The translations under genes and the position numbers were made by a program. The notes below the pieces were generated by a model. That model was given only the letters and a program-made list of their open reading frames with translations, did no database searches and had not been told where the DNA came from. A stretch of DNA of 64,000 nt from Micrococcaceae bacterium RIT 802 (lineage in GTDB: Bacteria > Actinomycetota > Actinomycetes > Actinomycetales > Micrococcaceae): contig JAFEMX010000012.1 in assembly GCA_016892645.1 (NCBI GenBank), forward strand, positions 1-64,000, read 5' to 3'. The stretch's first letter is position 1, and every line of letters begins with the position of its first letter. Of the stretch, positions 18,219 to 28,077 are shown piece after piece.

Positions 18219-18581
18219 ATGCACATCGACAAGGACCTGGTCGCCGCGGCGGCGACCCCGCTGGTCCTCGGAATCCTCGCCGACGGGGATCTGTACGGCT
18301 ACGCGATCATCAAGCGCGTGGGCGAGCTCTCCGGCGGAGACCTGCAGTGGACCGACGGCATGCTCTACCCGTTGCTGCACCGCCTCGAACGCCTCGGCTA
18401 CCTGTCCTCCTCCTGGGGAATCTCCGAGGCGGGGCGGCGGCGGAAGCACTACGCCATCACCGCATCCGGCCAAGAGGCACTGGCCGAACGGCAACAACAG
18501 TGGTCCGTCGTGGCCGAGACCCTGCGCCAGGCGTGGCGATCAGCAGGGCAACCCCCCGCCACCGCGACGGGATGGGCGTGA
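18219..18581 (+). CDS. PadR family transcriptional regulator
   Basis: A 120-residue winged-helix regulator. Its core (residues about 12-85) reads TPLVLGILADGDLYGYAIIK, then the wing (KHYAITASGQEAL). GGAGG lies 4 bp before ATG 18219. The stop TGA overlaps the ATG of the next gene (TGATG), so the two are translationally coupled. Genes of this PadR-plus-membrane-protein type usually control membrane or export functions in response to small molecules. Confidence 0.87.
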   Translation: MHIDKDLVAAAATPLVLGILADGDLYGYAIIKRVGELSGGDLQWTDGMLYPLLHRLERLGYLSSSWGISEAGRRRKHYAITASGQEALAERQQQWSVVAETLRQAWRSAGQPPATATGWA

Positions 18582-19930
18582 TGGAGGCGCACGCCGACCT
18601 GGAGACACAGATCCGGTCATGGCGCGGCTACCTCCAGCGGCGTCAGGCCATTGCCCCCGCTGACCTCGATGAACTCGAGGACCACCTGCGCGGGGAGATC
18701 GCCGAACGGCTGGCCAGTGGCCTTGATGACGACGAGGCCTTCTTGGTCGCCATCAAGCGGATGGGCAACCTGGACGCCATCTCCCGCGAGTTCGCAAACG
18801 AACACTCGGACCGGCTGTGGAAGCAACTCGTCCTGGTGCCCGAGTCATCGGCGCGCACCAACGGCCCGGGTCGACGTGAGCTCGCCGTCGTGCTGTGCCT
18901 CGCGGCTGGAGCCGGGCTTGCCGTGAAGGCGGCCCTGGTCATCTTCGGCGGGGACGCGGTACTGGCCCGGAACATCGGCCTCGTGGTTTTCCCGTTCATC
19001 GCCGCCTACTTCGCCTGGAAGCGCCGGTTGACCATCCGGGCGGTGGGCATCGTTGCCGCGGCATTCGCCGTCGTGGCCGTCTTGTTGAACGTCTATCCGG
19101 TGGCGTCCGGCGGATCGACGGAGCTACTGGCCATATTGCACGCGCCCGTGGCGTTGTGGATGCTCGCGGGTGCCATCTATGCCGGTGGTCGCTGGCGCTC
19201 GGATGCCCGGCGGATGGACTTCGTGCGGTTCACCGGCGAACTGGCGATCTATTTCACCTTGCTTGCCTTGGGCGGCGCCGTCCTGATCGGGCTCACGGCC
19301 GCTGTCTTGCAACTCGTGGACATCGACTTCGAGCCGATCCTGGAGGACTGGATCCTGCCGTGTGCGATGCCCGCGGCCCTGGTGGTGGCGGCTTGGCTCG
19401 TGGAGGCCAAGCAGAATGTGGTGGAGAACATCGCCCCGGTACTGACCAAGGTGTTCACCCCGCTGACCCTGGTCATGCTCCTGTCCGTGTTGGCGGTGTT
19501 GGTGGCATCCGGCGGGCCCGGGGAGGTCGACCGCGAACTGCTGATCCTGGTCAACGCGATCCTCGTCCTGGTCCTGAGCCTGCTGCTCTATGCGGTCTCA
19601 GCCCGCGAGCCTTTGGCTCCGCCGGGGCTGTTCGACTCACTCCAGCTGTTGCTGGTCCTGGCGGCCGTCGCGGTGGATGCCTGCCTGCTGGTGGCGATGT
19701 CCTCCCGCATCGCCGAGTTCGGGACCAGCCCGAACAAGATCGCCGCACTTGGCCTGAACCTGTTGCTACTGATCCACCTGCTCCGATCCGCGTGGCTCGG
19801 AATCGGCTTTGTGCGGGGGAGCCGGGTCGTCGCCGAGGTGGAACGCTGGCACACCCGCTACCTGCCGGCCTACGGTGTCTGGGCGGTGGCCGTGGTGGCA
19901 CTCTTCCCGCCCGTCTTCGCGTTTCGCTGA
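18581..19930 (+). CDS. Permease-prefix-domain membrane protein
   Basis: A 449-residue protein. Residues about 1-75 are a soluble helical domain (QIRSWRGYLQRRQAI, DLDELEDHLRGEIAERLASG, AFLVAIKRMGNLDAISREFA) matching the permease prefix domain found in PadR-linked membrane proteins. The rest contains about 10-11 hydrophobic segments (from about residue 85 to 445). ATG 18581 overlaps the PadR stop; ATG 18572 and GTG 18578 are alternatives. The transported substrate, if any, is unknown. Coupling to PadR suggests the two act as one regulated unit. Confidence 0.72.
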   Translation: MEAHADLETQIRSWRGYLQRRQAIAPADLDELEDHLRGEIAERLASGLDDDEAFLVAIKRMGNLDAISREFANEHSDRLWKQLVLVPESSARTNGPGRRELAVVLCLAAGAGLAVKAALVIFGGDAVLARNIGLVVFPFIAAYFAWKRRLTIRAVGIVAAAFAVVAVLLNVYPVASGGSTELLAILHAPVALWMLAGAIYAGGRWRSDARRMDFVRFTGELAIYFTLLALGGAVLIGLTAAVLQLVDIDFEPILEDWILPCAMPAALVVAAWLVEAKQNVVENIAPVLTKVFTPLTLVMLLSVLAVLVASGGPGEVDRELLILVNAILVLVLSLLLYAVSAREPLAPPGLFDSLQLLLVLAAVAVDACLLVAMSSRIAEFGTSPNKIAALGLNLLLLIHLLRSAWLGIGFVRGSRVVAEVERWHTRYLPAYGVWAVAVVALFPPVFAFR

Positions 19931-19937
19931 CAGGGGC

Positions 19938-19960
19938 GGGGCGCCGTCACCCGGCGCCCC
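19938..19960. terminator. Terminator between convergent genes
   Basis: Stem GGGGCGCCG / CGGCGCCCC with a 5-base loop lies between the permease-prefix gene and aceE, which point toward each other. Confidence 0.65.
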
Positions 19961-19966
19961 ACCGAT

Positions 19967-22660
19967 CTATTCGGCCGCGTTGACGTCGTCGATGCGGTAC
20001 TTTTCGAAGGCCTGGGCGGGGACCGAGCCGTCAACCTCCCCCCGGGCGGCCAGCATCTGCAAGGCCCGCACGACGATCGACTGCGCATCGATGGCGAAGT
20101 AGCGTCGGGCGGCGGCGCGGGTGTCGGAGAATCCGAAGCCGTCGGCGCCAAGGGTGGCGAAGTCGTTCGGGACGAACTGGCGGATCTGGTCCGGTACCTG
20201 GCTGGCGTAGTCGGAGACGGCGATCACCGGCCCCTGTGCCTGGGCTAGTTTTTCGGTGACGAAGGCGCGTCGGACGGGGGCCTGCGGATCCAAAAAGGCC
20301 TCCCTCTCCGCCGCAACTCCGTCGCGGCGGAGTTCGTTCCAGCTGGTGACGGACCAGACGTCTGCGGAGACGCCCCATTCGTCGGCGAGGATCTGCTGGG
20401 CTTCCAGGGCCCAGGGCACGGAGACGCCGGAGGCCAGCAGCTGGGTGCGGGGTCCGTCGACTTGTGCCGGGGCGAGGAGGTAGATGCCCTTGAGCAGGCC
20501 CTCGACGTCCAGGTCCTTCGGTTCGGCCGGTTGGAGGATCGGTTCGTTGTAGACGGTGATGTAGTACATCACGTTGGGGTCGGAGTGCTCGCCCCCGTAC
20601 ATGCGGTGCAGGCCGTCCTTGACGATGTGGCCGATCTCGTATCCGTAGGCGGGGTCGTAGGTGACCACTGCCGGGTTGGTGGAGGCCAGGATCGGGGAGT
20701 GCCCGTCGGCGTGCTGCAGGCCCTCGCCGGTCAGCGTGGTGCGGCCCGCGGTGGCGCCGATGACGAAACCGCGCGCCATCTGGTCCCCCGCGGCCCAGAA
20801 GTAGTCGCCGGTGCGCTGGAACCCGAACATCGAGTAGAAGACATAGACAGGGATCAGCGGCTCGCCCTGGGTCGCATAGGCAGTGCCTGCAGCCGTGAAG
20901 GCCCCCACTGCCCCGGCTTCGTTGATCCCGGGATGGATGAGCTGGCCCTGCGCCGACTCCTTGTAGGCCAGGACCAGCTCCCGGTCCACCGAAAGGTACG
21001 TCTGACCGCCGGGGTTGTAGATCTTGGCGCTCGGGAAGAAGGCATCCATCCCGAAGGTCCTGGATTCATCCGGCACGATGGGCACGATCCTCCGCCCGAA
21101 TTCCTTGTCGCGCATCAGGTCCTTCAGGAGGCGGACGAAGGCCATGGTGGTCGCGGCCTGCTGCTTGCCCGATCCACGTTTGGCGACCTCGTAGGCCTTG
21201 TCCTCGGGCAGGTGCAGCGGTTCGTGCTTGGTGCGGCGTTCCGGGACGGCCCCGCCGAGCGCGGCGCGGCGTTCCATCATGTACTTGATCTCCGGGGCAT
21301 CCGGGCCCGGGTGGTAGTACGGCGGGGAATACGTGTCCGCCTCGAGGGCCTCGTCGGTGATCGGGATCCGCAGGTGGTCGCGGAAGGCCTTCAGGTCCTC
21401 CAGGGTCAGCTTCTTCATCTGGTGGGTCGCGTTGCGGCCCTCGAAGTGCGGGCCGAGCCCGTAGCCCTTGACGGTCTTGGTCAGGATGACGGTCGGCTTG
21501 CCCTTGAACTCGGTGGCTGCCTTGTAGGCGGCATACATCTTGTGGTAATCGTGCCCGCCGCGCTTGAGGTTCCAGATCTGCGCGTCGGTGAGGTCCGCGA
21601 CCATGTCCTTGGTCTGCGGGGTCTTGCCGAAGAAGTGCTCGCGCACGAACCCGCCGGACTCGGCTTTGTAGGTCTGGTAGTCCCCGTCGGGGGTCTGGTT
21701 CATGATGTCCACCAGGGACCCGTCGTCGTCCTTGTCGAGCAGGTCGTCCCACTCGCGGCCCCAGACGACCTTGATCACGTTCCAGCCGGCGCCGCGGAAG
21801 AAGGCCTCGAGTTCCTGCATGATCTTCCCGTTGCCGCGCACCGGTCCGTCCAGGCGCTGGAGGTTGCAGTTGATCACGAAGGTCAGGTTGTCCAGCTTCT
21901 CGTTCGCGGCCAGCTGCAGGAACCCGCGGGAGTCCGGTTCGTCCATTTCGCCGTCGCCGAGGAATGCCCAGACGTGCTGGTCGGAGGTGTCCTTGATGCC
22001 GCGGTTGTCCAGGTAGCGGTTGAGCTGGGCCTGGTAGATCGCGTTCGCCGGGCCGATGCCCATGGACACGGTGGGGAATTCCCAGAAGTCGGGCATCGAG
22101 CGCGGGTGCGGGTACGAGGGCAGGGCGTGGCCCTGTTTGGATTTCTCCTGGCGGAAGCCGTCGAGGTCGATCTCGGAGAGGCGGCCCTCCATGAAGGCGC
22201 GGGCGTACATGCCGGGGGAGGCGTGGCCCTGGAAGAAGACCTGGTCACCGCCGCCGGGGTGGTCCTTGCCGCGGAAGAAGTGGTTGAACCCGACCTCGTA
22301 CAGGGTCGCGGCACCGGCGTAGGTGGAGATGTGCCCGCCGACGCCGATGTCGGGGTGCTGGCCGCGGTGGACCATGATCGCCGCGTTCCACCGCATCCAG
22401 GCCCGGTACCGGCGCTCGATCTCCTCGTTGCCCGGGAACTCCGGTTCCTGGTCCACCGGAATCGTATTCACATAATCAGTGGTCTGCGGACGGGGGACGT
22501 CCACGCTGTGGCTCGAGGCTCGGCTCCAGAGGCTGCGCATGACCGCGCCGGCCTGCCGGGTTCCGCGGTGGTGGACCAGCCCGTCAAAGGACTCGATCCA
22601 TTCCGCGGTCTCTTCGGGGTCCGTTCCGGACGCGGCGGGAAAATCGTCGATGATGCTCAT
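19967..22660 (-). CDS. aceE: Pyruvate dehydrogenase E1 component, homodimeric type
   Basis: An 897-residue thiamine-diphosphate enzyme that decarboxylates pyruvate and acetylates the lipoyl E2. Length fits the homodimeric AceE family (about 890-920). The ThDP motif [12 protein letters not shown] (about 232-243) is clear, as are [20 protein letters not shown] near the N-terminus and the central pyrimidine-binding region ([20 protein letters not shown], quoted to 20). E2 and E3 genes are not nearby, as is common in actinobacteria. ATG 22660 has GAGAGG upstream. An imperfect inverted repeat upstream may be an operator. Confidence 0.96.
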   Translation of the reverse strand: MSIIDDFPAASGTDPEETAEWIESFDGLVHHRGTRQAGAVMRSLWSRASSHSVDVPRPQTTDYVNTIPVDQEPEFPGNEEIERRYRAWMRWNAAIMVHRGQHPDIGVGGHISTYAGAATLYEVGFNHFFRGKDHPGGGDQVFFQGHASPGMYARAFMEGRLSEIDLDGFRQEKSKQGHALPSYPHPRSMPDFWEFPTVSMGIGPANAIYQAQLNRYLDNRGIKDTSDQHVWAFLGDGEMDEPDSRGFLQLAANEKLDNLTFVINCNLQRLDGPVRGNGKIMQELEAFFRGAGWNVIKVVWGREWDDLLDKDDDGSLVDIMNQTPDGDYQTYKAESGGFVREHFFGKTPQTKDMVADLTDAQIWNLKRGGHDYHKMYAAYKAATEFKGKPTVILTKTVKGYGLGPHFEGRNATHQMKKLTLEDLKAFRDHLRIPITDEALEADTYSPPYYHPGPDAPEIKYMMERRAALGGAVPERRTKHEPLHLPEDKAYEVAKRGSGKQQAATTMAFVRLLKDLMRDKEFGRRIVPIVPDESRTFGMDAFFPSAKIYNPGGQTYLSVDRELVLAYKESAQGQLIHPGINEAGAVGAFTAAGTAYATQGEPLIPVYVFYSMFGFQRTGDYFWAAGDQMARGFVIGATAGRTTLTGEGLQHADGHSPILASTNPAVVTYDPAYGYEIGHIVKDGLHRMYGGEHSDPNVMYYITVYNEPILQPAEPKDLDVEGLLKGIYLLAPAQVDGPRTQLLASGVSVPWALEAQQILADEWGVSADVWSVTSWNELRRDGVAAEREAFLDPQAPVRRAFVTEKLAQAQGPVIAVSDYASQVPDQIRQFVPNDFATLGADGFGFSDTRAAARRYFAIDAQSIVVRALQMLAARGEVDGSVPAQAFEKYRIDDVNAAE

Positions 22661-22721
22661 GCGTGCCTCTCTGCAGCAGCCGGGACCTGGCGTGTCCCCT
22701 AGTTGACACCATGAAAACTAT

Positions 22722-22746
22722 CACGATGTGGAAGAAACATCTCGTG
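22722..22746. promoter_or_regulatory. Imperfect inverted repeat in the aceE/BNR intergenic region
   Basis: CACGATGT, 7 bp, then ACATC-TC-GTG forms an inverted repeat broken only by a 2-base insertion. It lies in an AT-rich stretch between divergent aceE and the BNR-repeat gene, a natural place for a pyruvate-responsive or other regulator. No regulator can be named. Confidence 0.35.
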
Positions 22747-22837
22747 TAGCAATATTTATTTAGCACCGGCCAGATCATCGTCGGCAATTCTCCAACAACT
22801 CTTGCCCACGTCCCGACGGGGTGCTGCACTGTTTCCC

Positions 22838-23929
22838 ATGACCACCGTCATCGCCATTGGAACGAAGAAGGGCCTGTGGCTCGCCACGAGCCAGGACCGC
22901 CGCACCTACACCTTGAGCGAGCCCCACTTCCTGAACCTGGAAGTGCCCTCGGTCGCCATCGATACCCGTGGGCCCACCCCGCGGATCCTCGCCGGCGTCA
23001 ACGATTGGCATTGGGGGCCAACTGTCGTCTATTCCGACGACCTCGGTGCCACCTGGTCCGAACCGGAGCACGGGGCCATCAAGTTCCCCGAGGACACCGG
23101 GGCCGCGCTGGGGCGTGTGTGGCACCTGCATCCAGACACCGCCGATCGTCCCGGCGTCGTCTGGGCCGGATGTGAACCCATATCCATCTGGAAGTCGACC
23201 GACAGCGGGGAGAACTTCGAGTTGAACCGCGGCCTCTGGGACCACCCGCACCGCCCCGAATGGGGCGCGGGCTTCGGCGGCGCGGCGGCACACACGATCC
23301 TGCCGAATCCCCTCGATGACCAGACAGTGCACGTCGCCATGAGTACCGGAGGGGTGTACCGGACGCGCGACGGCGGCACGACGTGGGAGGCCAAGAACCG
23401 CGGCATCGCGGCGGGCTTCCTGCCGGGCGAGGAGCCGGAGTTCGGCCAGTGCGTCCACCGCATCACCGCCGATGCCGCAAACCCCGAGCGGATGTATGCG
23501 CAGAACCACGGTGGCGTCTACCGTAGCGACGACGGCGGGGACCGGTGGGTCGACATCGGCAGCGGCCTGCCCGCGGATTTCGGGTTCACGTTCCTCGCGC
23601 ACCCGCGGACCGCGGACACCGCCTGGACGCTCCCGCTGCGGGCCGACTCCGAGCGCATCCCGCCCGATGGCCGACTCAGCCTGTACCGCACCACCGACGC
23701 CGGCGCGACGTGGAGCGAGCAGCACACCGGCCTTCCCGAAAACGAGTTCAACGTCGTCCTGCGCGATGCCGCGGACATCGACCTCCCCGACCCCGACGGC
23801 ATCGCTGGACTGTACTTCGGCACCCGCGGCGGCGAGGTGTATGCCAGCAACGACGAGGGGACGACCTTCCTGCAGGTGGCCGACCGGCTGCCCGACGTCC
23901 TCAGTGTCCGCGCGGCGTCCGTGGGTTGA
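22838..23929 (+). CDS. Asp-box (BNR/sialidase-like) beta-propeller protein
   Basis: A 363-residue soluble protein without a signal peptide. Six Asp-box motifs (S/T-x-D-x-G-x-T-W type) are visible: SDDLGATW, STDSGENF, TRDGGTTW, SDDGGDRW, TTDAGATW and SNDEGTTF, spaced as blades of a propeller. There is no sialidase catalytic Arg triad or FRIP motif evident, so enzymatic sialidase activity is doubtful. The next gene, a MoaD/ThiS-like protein, starts 5 bp after its stop, so the two are very likely cotranscribed and functionally linked. ATG 22838 is used; the open frame begins slightly earlier. Confidence 0.75.
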   Translation: MTTVIAIGTKKGLWLATSQDRRTYTLSEPHFLNLEVPSVAIDTRGPTPRILAGVNDWHWGPTVVYSDDLGATWSEPEHGAIKFPEDTGAALGRVWHLHPDTADRPGVVWAGCEPISIWKSTDSGENFELNRGLWDHPHRPEWGAGFGGAAAHTILPNPLDDQTVHVAMSTGGVYRTRDGGTTWEAKNRGIAAGFLPGEEPEFGQCVHRITADAANPERMYAQNHGGVYRSDDGGDRWVDIGSGLPADFGFTFLAHPRTADTAWTLPLRADSERIPPDGRLSLYRTTDAGATWSEQHTGLPENEFNVVLRDAADIDLPDPDGIAGLYFGTRGGEVYASNDEGTTFLQVADRLPDVLSVRAASVG

Positions 23930-23934
23930 GCACC

Positions 23935-24222
23935 ATGGCCACCGCCGTCCTCGAGATTCCGGGAACGCTTGCCCCGGTTTGGGGGGATCGCCGCAGCGCC
24001 GTGATCGACTACGCTGCGGGCTCCTCCGTGGCAACGTTCCTTGACGTGGCCGGTGCAGACCACCCGCGATTCGGCAGGCGCATCCGCGACGAGACGGGTG
24101 CCGTGCGCAGGTACGTCAACGTCTTCGTCGACGGCGAGAACATCCGGACGATGGCGGGCCTGGACACCGTGGTGCCGGACGGGGGACGCGTCATCGTCAT
24201 CCAGTCCGTGGCCGGAGGCTGA
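23935..24222 (+). CDS. MoaD/ThiS (ubiquitin-like small modifier) family protein
   Basis: A 95-residue beta-grasp protein. It has the family pattern of an early VLEIPG strand, a central RRYVNVFVDGENIR strand, a DTVVPDGGRVIVIQ strand and a C-terminal Gly-Gly (VAGG). A free diglycine tail is what sulfur carriers and ubiquitin-like modifiers use for thiocarboxylate or adenylate formation. No molybdopterin, thiamine or E1-like gene is nearby. The 5-bp gap to the Asp-box gene suggests a two-gene unit, with this as carrier or modifier and the propeller as partner (inference). Confidence 0.75.
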   Translation: MATAVLEIPGTLAPVWGDRRSAVIDYAAGSSVATFLDVAGADHPRFGRRIRDETGAVRRYVNVFVDGENIRTMAGLDTVVPDGGRVIVIQSVAGG

Positions 24223-24279
24223 GCGCGGCGACCGGCGATAAGCTGGAATCCCCTCCAGCGTCCCGAAGGAACCAGCCAC

Positions 24280-25392
24280 ATGCCCGCCGCCCCCACACCG
24301 CCGCACCGGCCGCACCTCCCCGGCGTGGCCCCCCGTGACGGAGGCGGGAGGATCCGTACCGCGGTGGCCGGGTTGCCGCCGTCGTGTTTTGCCTTCGTCA
24401 TGGCCACGGGGATCGTCTCGGCAGCCCTGTTGGAGTCCGGGCACCCCCTCCCGGCGGAGATCCTGTTCTGGGTGGCACTGTCCGCACTCGCCGTTCTGCT
24501 GGTGGCGACGCTCTGGCGCGCGGCCACCTCGCCGCGGCGGTTCGCGGCGGACGCCTCGTCACCGGCAAGCACGTTCGGCTTCTTCAGCTTCGTCGCGGGC
24601 CTGAATGTCATCGGCCTGCATTTCGACATGACCGGCCGGCCCACCGCGGGGCTGGTGCTTGCCGTGCTCGCCGGCATGGCCTGGCTGGTATTGACCTACC
24701 TCATCCCGTGCATCCTGCTGCTGCGACCGCACGAGCGGCCGGTACTCGCCGATGCCAACGGCAGCTGGTTCCTGTGGGTCGTGGCGACCCAATCCATGGC
24801 GGCCGCTGCGGCATCCGCCGCAGCAGTGCACCACAGTTCCGCCTATGCCGCGGTGGCCGCGGCCTTGTGGAGCGTGGGCGTGGTGCTGTACCTGTTGGTC
24901 GGAGCACTGGTCACGCTGCGGTTGATCACCCGGAGGAACCGGCCCGAGGACCTGAGCCCCACCTATTGGATCTTCATGGGTGCCACCGCGATCTCCGTGC
25001 TGGCCTGCAGCAGCCTGCTGGAACTCCCGGACACCTTTCCGGCCGTTGCCGCGATGCGCGGCTTCCTCACCGGAGCGGGCTTCATCCTCTGGTCGACCGG
25101 ATTGTGGTGGGTTCCGCTGCTCGTCATTTTCGGCATCTGGCGCCACGTCGTCCACCACCACCATTTCCGCTACGAAACGGCCCTGTGGTCCATCGTCTTC
25201 CCCCTGGGCATGCTCGCCACCTCCTCCATGGCCTTCGGCACGGTGCAGGGACTACCGGTCGTGGAGGCCATCGGGCAGGCGGTCGTCTGGGTCGCAACTC
25301 CGGCCTGGGCCGTTGCCGTGGTGCTCATGTTGGCGGCGGCCGCACGGTGGATGCGGCGGCGCGAGGGTGACGGCCAGACGGCCACGGCCTAG
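24280..25392 (+). CDS. TDT (tellurite-resistance/dicarboxylate transporter) family protein
   Basis: A 370-residue membrane protein with about 10 hydrophobic segments after a 30-residue polar N-terminus. The opening LPPSCFAFVMATGIVSAALL (about 32-51) is the TehA/Mae1/SLAC1 signature. FGFFSFVAGLNVIGLH and YWIFMGATAIS follow. Members are anion channels or transporters for malate, sulfite, chloride or tellurite; the substrate here is not determinable. The pirin gene starts 9 bp downstream. Confidence 0.8.
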   Translation: MPAAPTPPHRPHLPGVAPRDGGGRIRTAVAGLPPSCFAFVMATGIVSAALLESGHPLPAEILFWVALSALAVLLVATLWRAATSPRRFAADASSPASTFGFFSFVAGLNVIGLHFDMTGRPTAGLVLAVLAGMAWLVLTYLIPCILLLRPHERPVLADANGSWFLWVVATQSMAAAAASAAAVHHSSAYAAVAAALWSVGVVLYLLVGALVTLRLITRRNRPEDLSPTYWIFMGATAISVLACSSLLELPDTFPAVAAMRGFLTGAGFILWSTGLWWVPLLVIFGIWRHVVHHHHFRYETALWSIVFPLGMLATSSMAFGTVQGLPVVEAIGQAVVWVATPAWAVAVVLMLAAAARWMRRREGDGQTATA

Positions 25393-25401
25393 GCTGAGCG
25401 C

Positions 25402-26442
25402 ATGAGCAACCTCGAAGTCCGGCCGGAAGAGGTCGTCTGCGCCGGGGACCCCGACAGCCCGGAGGGCGCCGAACCCCTGGAGCTGCTGGAACCGAGGGAC
25501 GTTCCCCTCGGGGGGCCACGGGCGATGAACGTGCGCCGCACCCTGCCCCAACGCCGTCGCAGCCTCATCGGGGCGTGGTGCTTCCTGGACCACTACGGCC
25601 CGCAGGACATTTCGGGCCGGGCCGGCATGAACGTGCCCCGCCACCCGCACACCGGATTGCAGACCGTCAGCTGGTTGTTCACCGGCGAGATCGAGCACCG
25701 GGACTCGACCGGGGCGCACGCGATGGTCAGGCCCGGGGAGCTGAACCTCATGACGGCCGGCAGCGGCATCAGCCACTCCGAGTTCTCCACCCCGGAAACC
25801 ACCATCCTGCACGGGGCCCAGCTGTGGGTCGCCCTGCCCGACGCCACCCGGGGCTCCTCGCCCGGGTTCGAGCACTACCGCCCCGAGCCCGTCGTCGGCG
25901 ATGGATGGACCGCCCGCGTCTTCCTCGGATCGCTGCTCGGCAGCACCTCGCCTGTGGCCACGCACACCCCACTGCTCGGCGTCGAGATCCTCCTGGACGG
26001 CGGCGCCTCGCTCACCGTCGAGCCCGACGCCGGCTTCGAGCACGGCGTCCTGCTCGACACCGGGGCCCTGCTGCTCAATGGCCAGGACGTCCCGGCCGGC
26101 CACCTGGCGTACCTGCCGCCCGGCGGTGTCCCGCTGACCCTGACGGCGCACGACGGCGGCGCACGCCTGCTGCTCATCGGGGGGACTCCCCTGGGTGAGC
26201 AGATCGTCATGTGGTGGAACTTCGTGGGCCGTTCACACGAGGAGATCGTCGAATACCGCAGGATCTGGCAGGAGGAGATCGGAGCCCCGGCGGGCCGGGC
26301 ACCGCTGCCGGCCGCAGAGGGCGCCGCGGCGACACCCAATACCGCAGTGCACCGGCCCCACTTCGGCCCGTTCCCCCCGGACCAATCGCCGGCACTGCCC
26401 GCGCCGACCCTGCCGAATGCGCGCATGCGTCCGCGCGGCTGA
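25402..26442 (+). CDS. Pirin family protein (bicupin)
   Basis: A 346-residue cytosolic bicupin. The N-terminal pirin domain carries FLDHYGPQDISG, PRHPHTGLQTVSWLFTGEIE and HRDSTGAHAMVRPGELNLM, giving the HxH...E...H metal-binding set. A C-terminal pirin domain follows (ending near ..IRMWWNFVGRSHEEI-like VMWWNFVGRSHEEIVEYR). The last 50 residues are proline-rich and poorly conserved. Pirins are iron-dependent regulators or quercetinases; the role here is unknown. It lies 9 bp from the TDT gene. Confidence 0.88.
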   Translation: MSNLEVRPEEVVCAGDPDSPEGAEPLELLEPRDVPLGGPRAMNVRRTLPQRRRSLIGAWCFLDHYGPQDISGRAGMNVPRHPHTGLQTVSWLFTGEIEHRDSTGAHAMVRPGELNLMTAGSGISHSEFSTPETTILHGAQLWVALPDATRGSSPGFEHYRPEPVVGDGWTARVFLGSLLGSTSPVATHTPLLGVEILLDGGASLTVEPDAGFEHGVLLDTGALLLNGQDVPAGHLAYLPPGGVPLTLTAHDGGARLLLIGGTPLGEQIVMWWNFVGRSHEEIVEYRRIWQEEIGAPAGRAPLPAAEGAAATPNTAVHRPHFGPFPPDQSPALPAPTLPNARMRPRG

Positions 26443-26519
26443 GCGCCCCTGCCCGGCACCCCGGACCCGCACCTGGCTCGGCGCGGGCCGGTGAAGGCGC
26501 GGGATCTACCCGGCCCGGG

Positions 26520-27896
26520 TCAGAATCCGCCGCCGCCCTCGGTCGCCATGTTGTTGAACCGCTGGTAATGGCCCTGGAACGCCACGACGATCGTCTTGGT
26601 GGGACCATTGCGGTTCTTGGCCACGATGATGTCCGCCTCGCCCGCGCGGGCCGATTCCTTGTCGTAGATGTCCTCGCGGTGCAACAAGATGACCAGGTCG
26701 GCGTCCTGCTCGATCGAGCCGGATTCACGCAGGTCCGAGACCATCGGCTTCTTGTCGGTGCGCTGTTCGGAACCACGGTTCAGCTGGGAGAGCGCGACCA
26801 CGGGGACATCGAGCTCCTTGGCCAGCAGCTTCAGGGCACGCGAGAACTCGGAGACCTCCTGCTGTCGCGACTCCACGCGCTTGCCCGAACTCATCAGCTG
26901 CAGGTAGTCCAACACGACCAGCTTGAGGTCATGGCGTTGCTTCAGCCGCCGGCACTTCGCGCGGATCTCCATCAGCGACATGTTGGGCGAGTCGTCGATG
27001 AACAGCGGAGCCTCGTTCAGGCGCCCCATGGTGGTGGCGATCTTGCCCCACTGCTCGTCCTTGATGGACCCCTTGCGCAGGTCCTGCAGGCCGATGCTCG
27101 CCTCGGCGGACAGCAGACGCATGGCGATTTCGTTGCGGCCCATTTCCAACGAGAAGACGACGGTTGTCATGTTGTTCTTGATGGCCGCGGACCGGGCGAT
27201 GTCCAGGGAGAACACCGACTTGCCGACGGCCGGCCGGGCCGCCACGACGATCATCTGGCCACCGTGCAGACCCTGGGTGAGCTCGTCCAGTTCGTACAAA
27301 CCGGTCGGGACACCGATCATGCCCTCACCCCGTTGGCCCGCCGACTCGATCTCGTCGACGGTGCCCTCGATGATGTCCCGCAGCGGAACGTAGTCCTCGG
27401 CGGTACGGCGTTCGGCCACTGCATAAATCTGGGCCTGGGCGTCGTTGACGATGGCATCGACCTCGCCGTCCTGGCTATAGCCCATCTGCACGATCTTGGT
27501 GCCGGCCTCGACCAGCCGGCGCAGCACCGCACGTTCACGGACGATTTCCGCGTAGAAGCCGGCATTTGCCGCCGTCGGCACGGATTGGATCAGGGTGTGC
27601 AGGTAGGCGGGACCACCGACGCGGGAGATCTCGCCGCGCTTGGTCAGCAGGTCCGAAACGGTCACGGCATCCGCGGGCTCCCCGCGTCCATAGAGGTCGA
27701 TGATGGCCTCGAAGATCGCCTCATGGGCCGGGCGGTAGAAGTCGACGCCCCGAAGGACCTCGACGCAGTCCGCGATGGCATCCTTCGAGAGCATCATGCC
27801 GCCTAGCACGCTCTGCTCCGCCACCAGGTCCTGGGGAGGCGTCCTGGCCATATCCGATGAATTCGACGACCCTGATTCGGCGTGCGTGAGCGTCAC
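26520..27896 (-). CDS. dnaB: Replicative DNA helicase
   Basis: A 458-residue hexameric 5'-3' helicase. The N-terminal DnaB domain (about 20-125) includes DLVAEQSVLGGMMLSKDAI and DFYRPAHEAIFEAI. The RecA-like core has Walker A ARPAVGKSV (about 220) and Walker B (LVVLDYLQLM), followed by QLNRGSEQRTDKKPMVSDLR. There is no intein. GTG 27896 has GAAGGAA about 7 bp upstream. It follows rplI in many actinobacteria; here a DUF1801 gene, an L7/L12-like gene and a flavin reductase intervene. The intergenic DnaA boxes upstream may affect its control. Confidence 0.97.
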   Translation of the reverse strand: MTLTHAESGSSNSSDMARTPPQDLVAEQSVLGGMMLSKDAIADCVEVLRGVDFYRPAHEAIFEAIIDLYGRGEPADAVTVSDLLTKRGEISRVGGPAYLHTLIQSVPTAANAGFYAEIVRERAVLRRLVEAGTKIVQMGYSQDGEVDAIVNDAQAQIYAVAERRTAEDYVPLRDIIEGTVDEIESAGQRGEGMIGVPTGLYELDELTQGLHGGQMIVVAARPAVGKSVFSLDIARSAAIKNNMTTVVFSLEMGRNEIAMRLLSAEASIGLQDLRKGSIKDEQWGKIATTMGRLNEAPLFIDDSPNMSLMEIRAKCRRLKQRHDLKLVVLDYLQLMSSGKRVESRQQEVSEFSRALKLLAKELDVPVVALSQLNRGSEQRTDKKPMVSDLRESGSIEQDADLVILLHREDIYDKESARAGEADIIVAKNRNGPTKTIVVAFQGHYQRFNNMATEGGGGF

Positions 27897-28077
27897 GTTA
27901 GGTTCCTTCCCTCTCAGCGCGGTGCATGTGCTGGGTGCATCGCGACGTCCCTCCAGTATCGCAGTGGAAGCGGCTCACAGACGGGGCGGTGAGGGGCGGT
28001 GGCCCACTGGGTGATCGGCCCGGATGGAGCCGGGGACCCTGTCACCCTATGCCCTATACCCACAGAACCAAATAGAG

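Noticed and set aside
22838-23929. Linking the Asp-box protein to the sialic-acid cluster as a sialidase.
   Set aside because: No signal peptide and no catalytic Arg triad seen, and the genes are 20 kb apart. Asp boxes alone do not make a sialidase.
27914-27940. An 8-codon ORF (MHPAHAPR) with GGAGG in the dnaB leader, as a leader peptide.
   Set aside because: Too short to judge, no adjoining attenuator hairpin, and no known leader-peptide control of dnaB.
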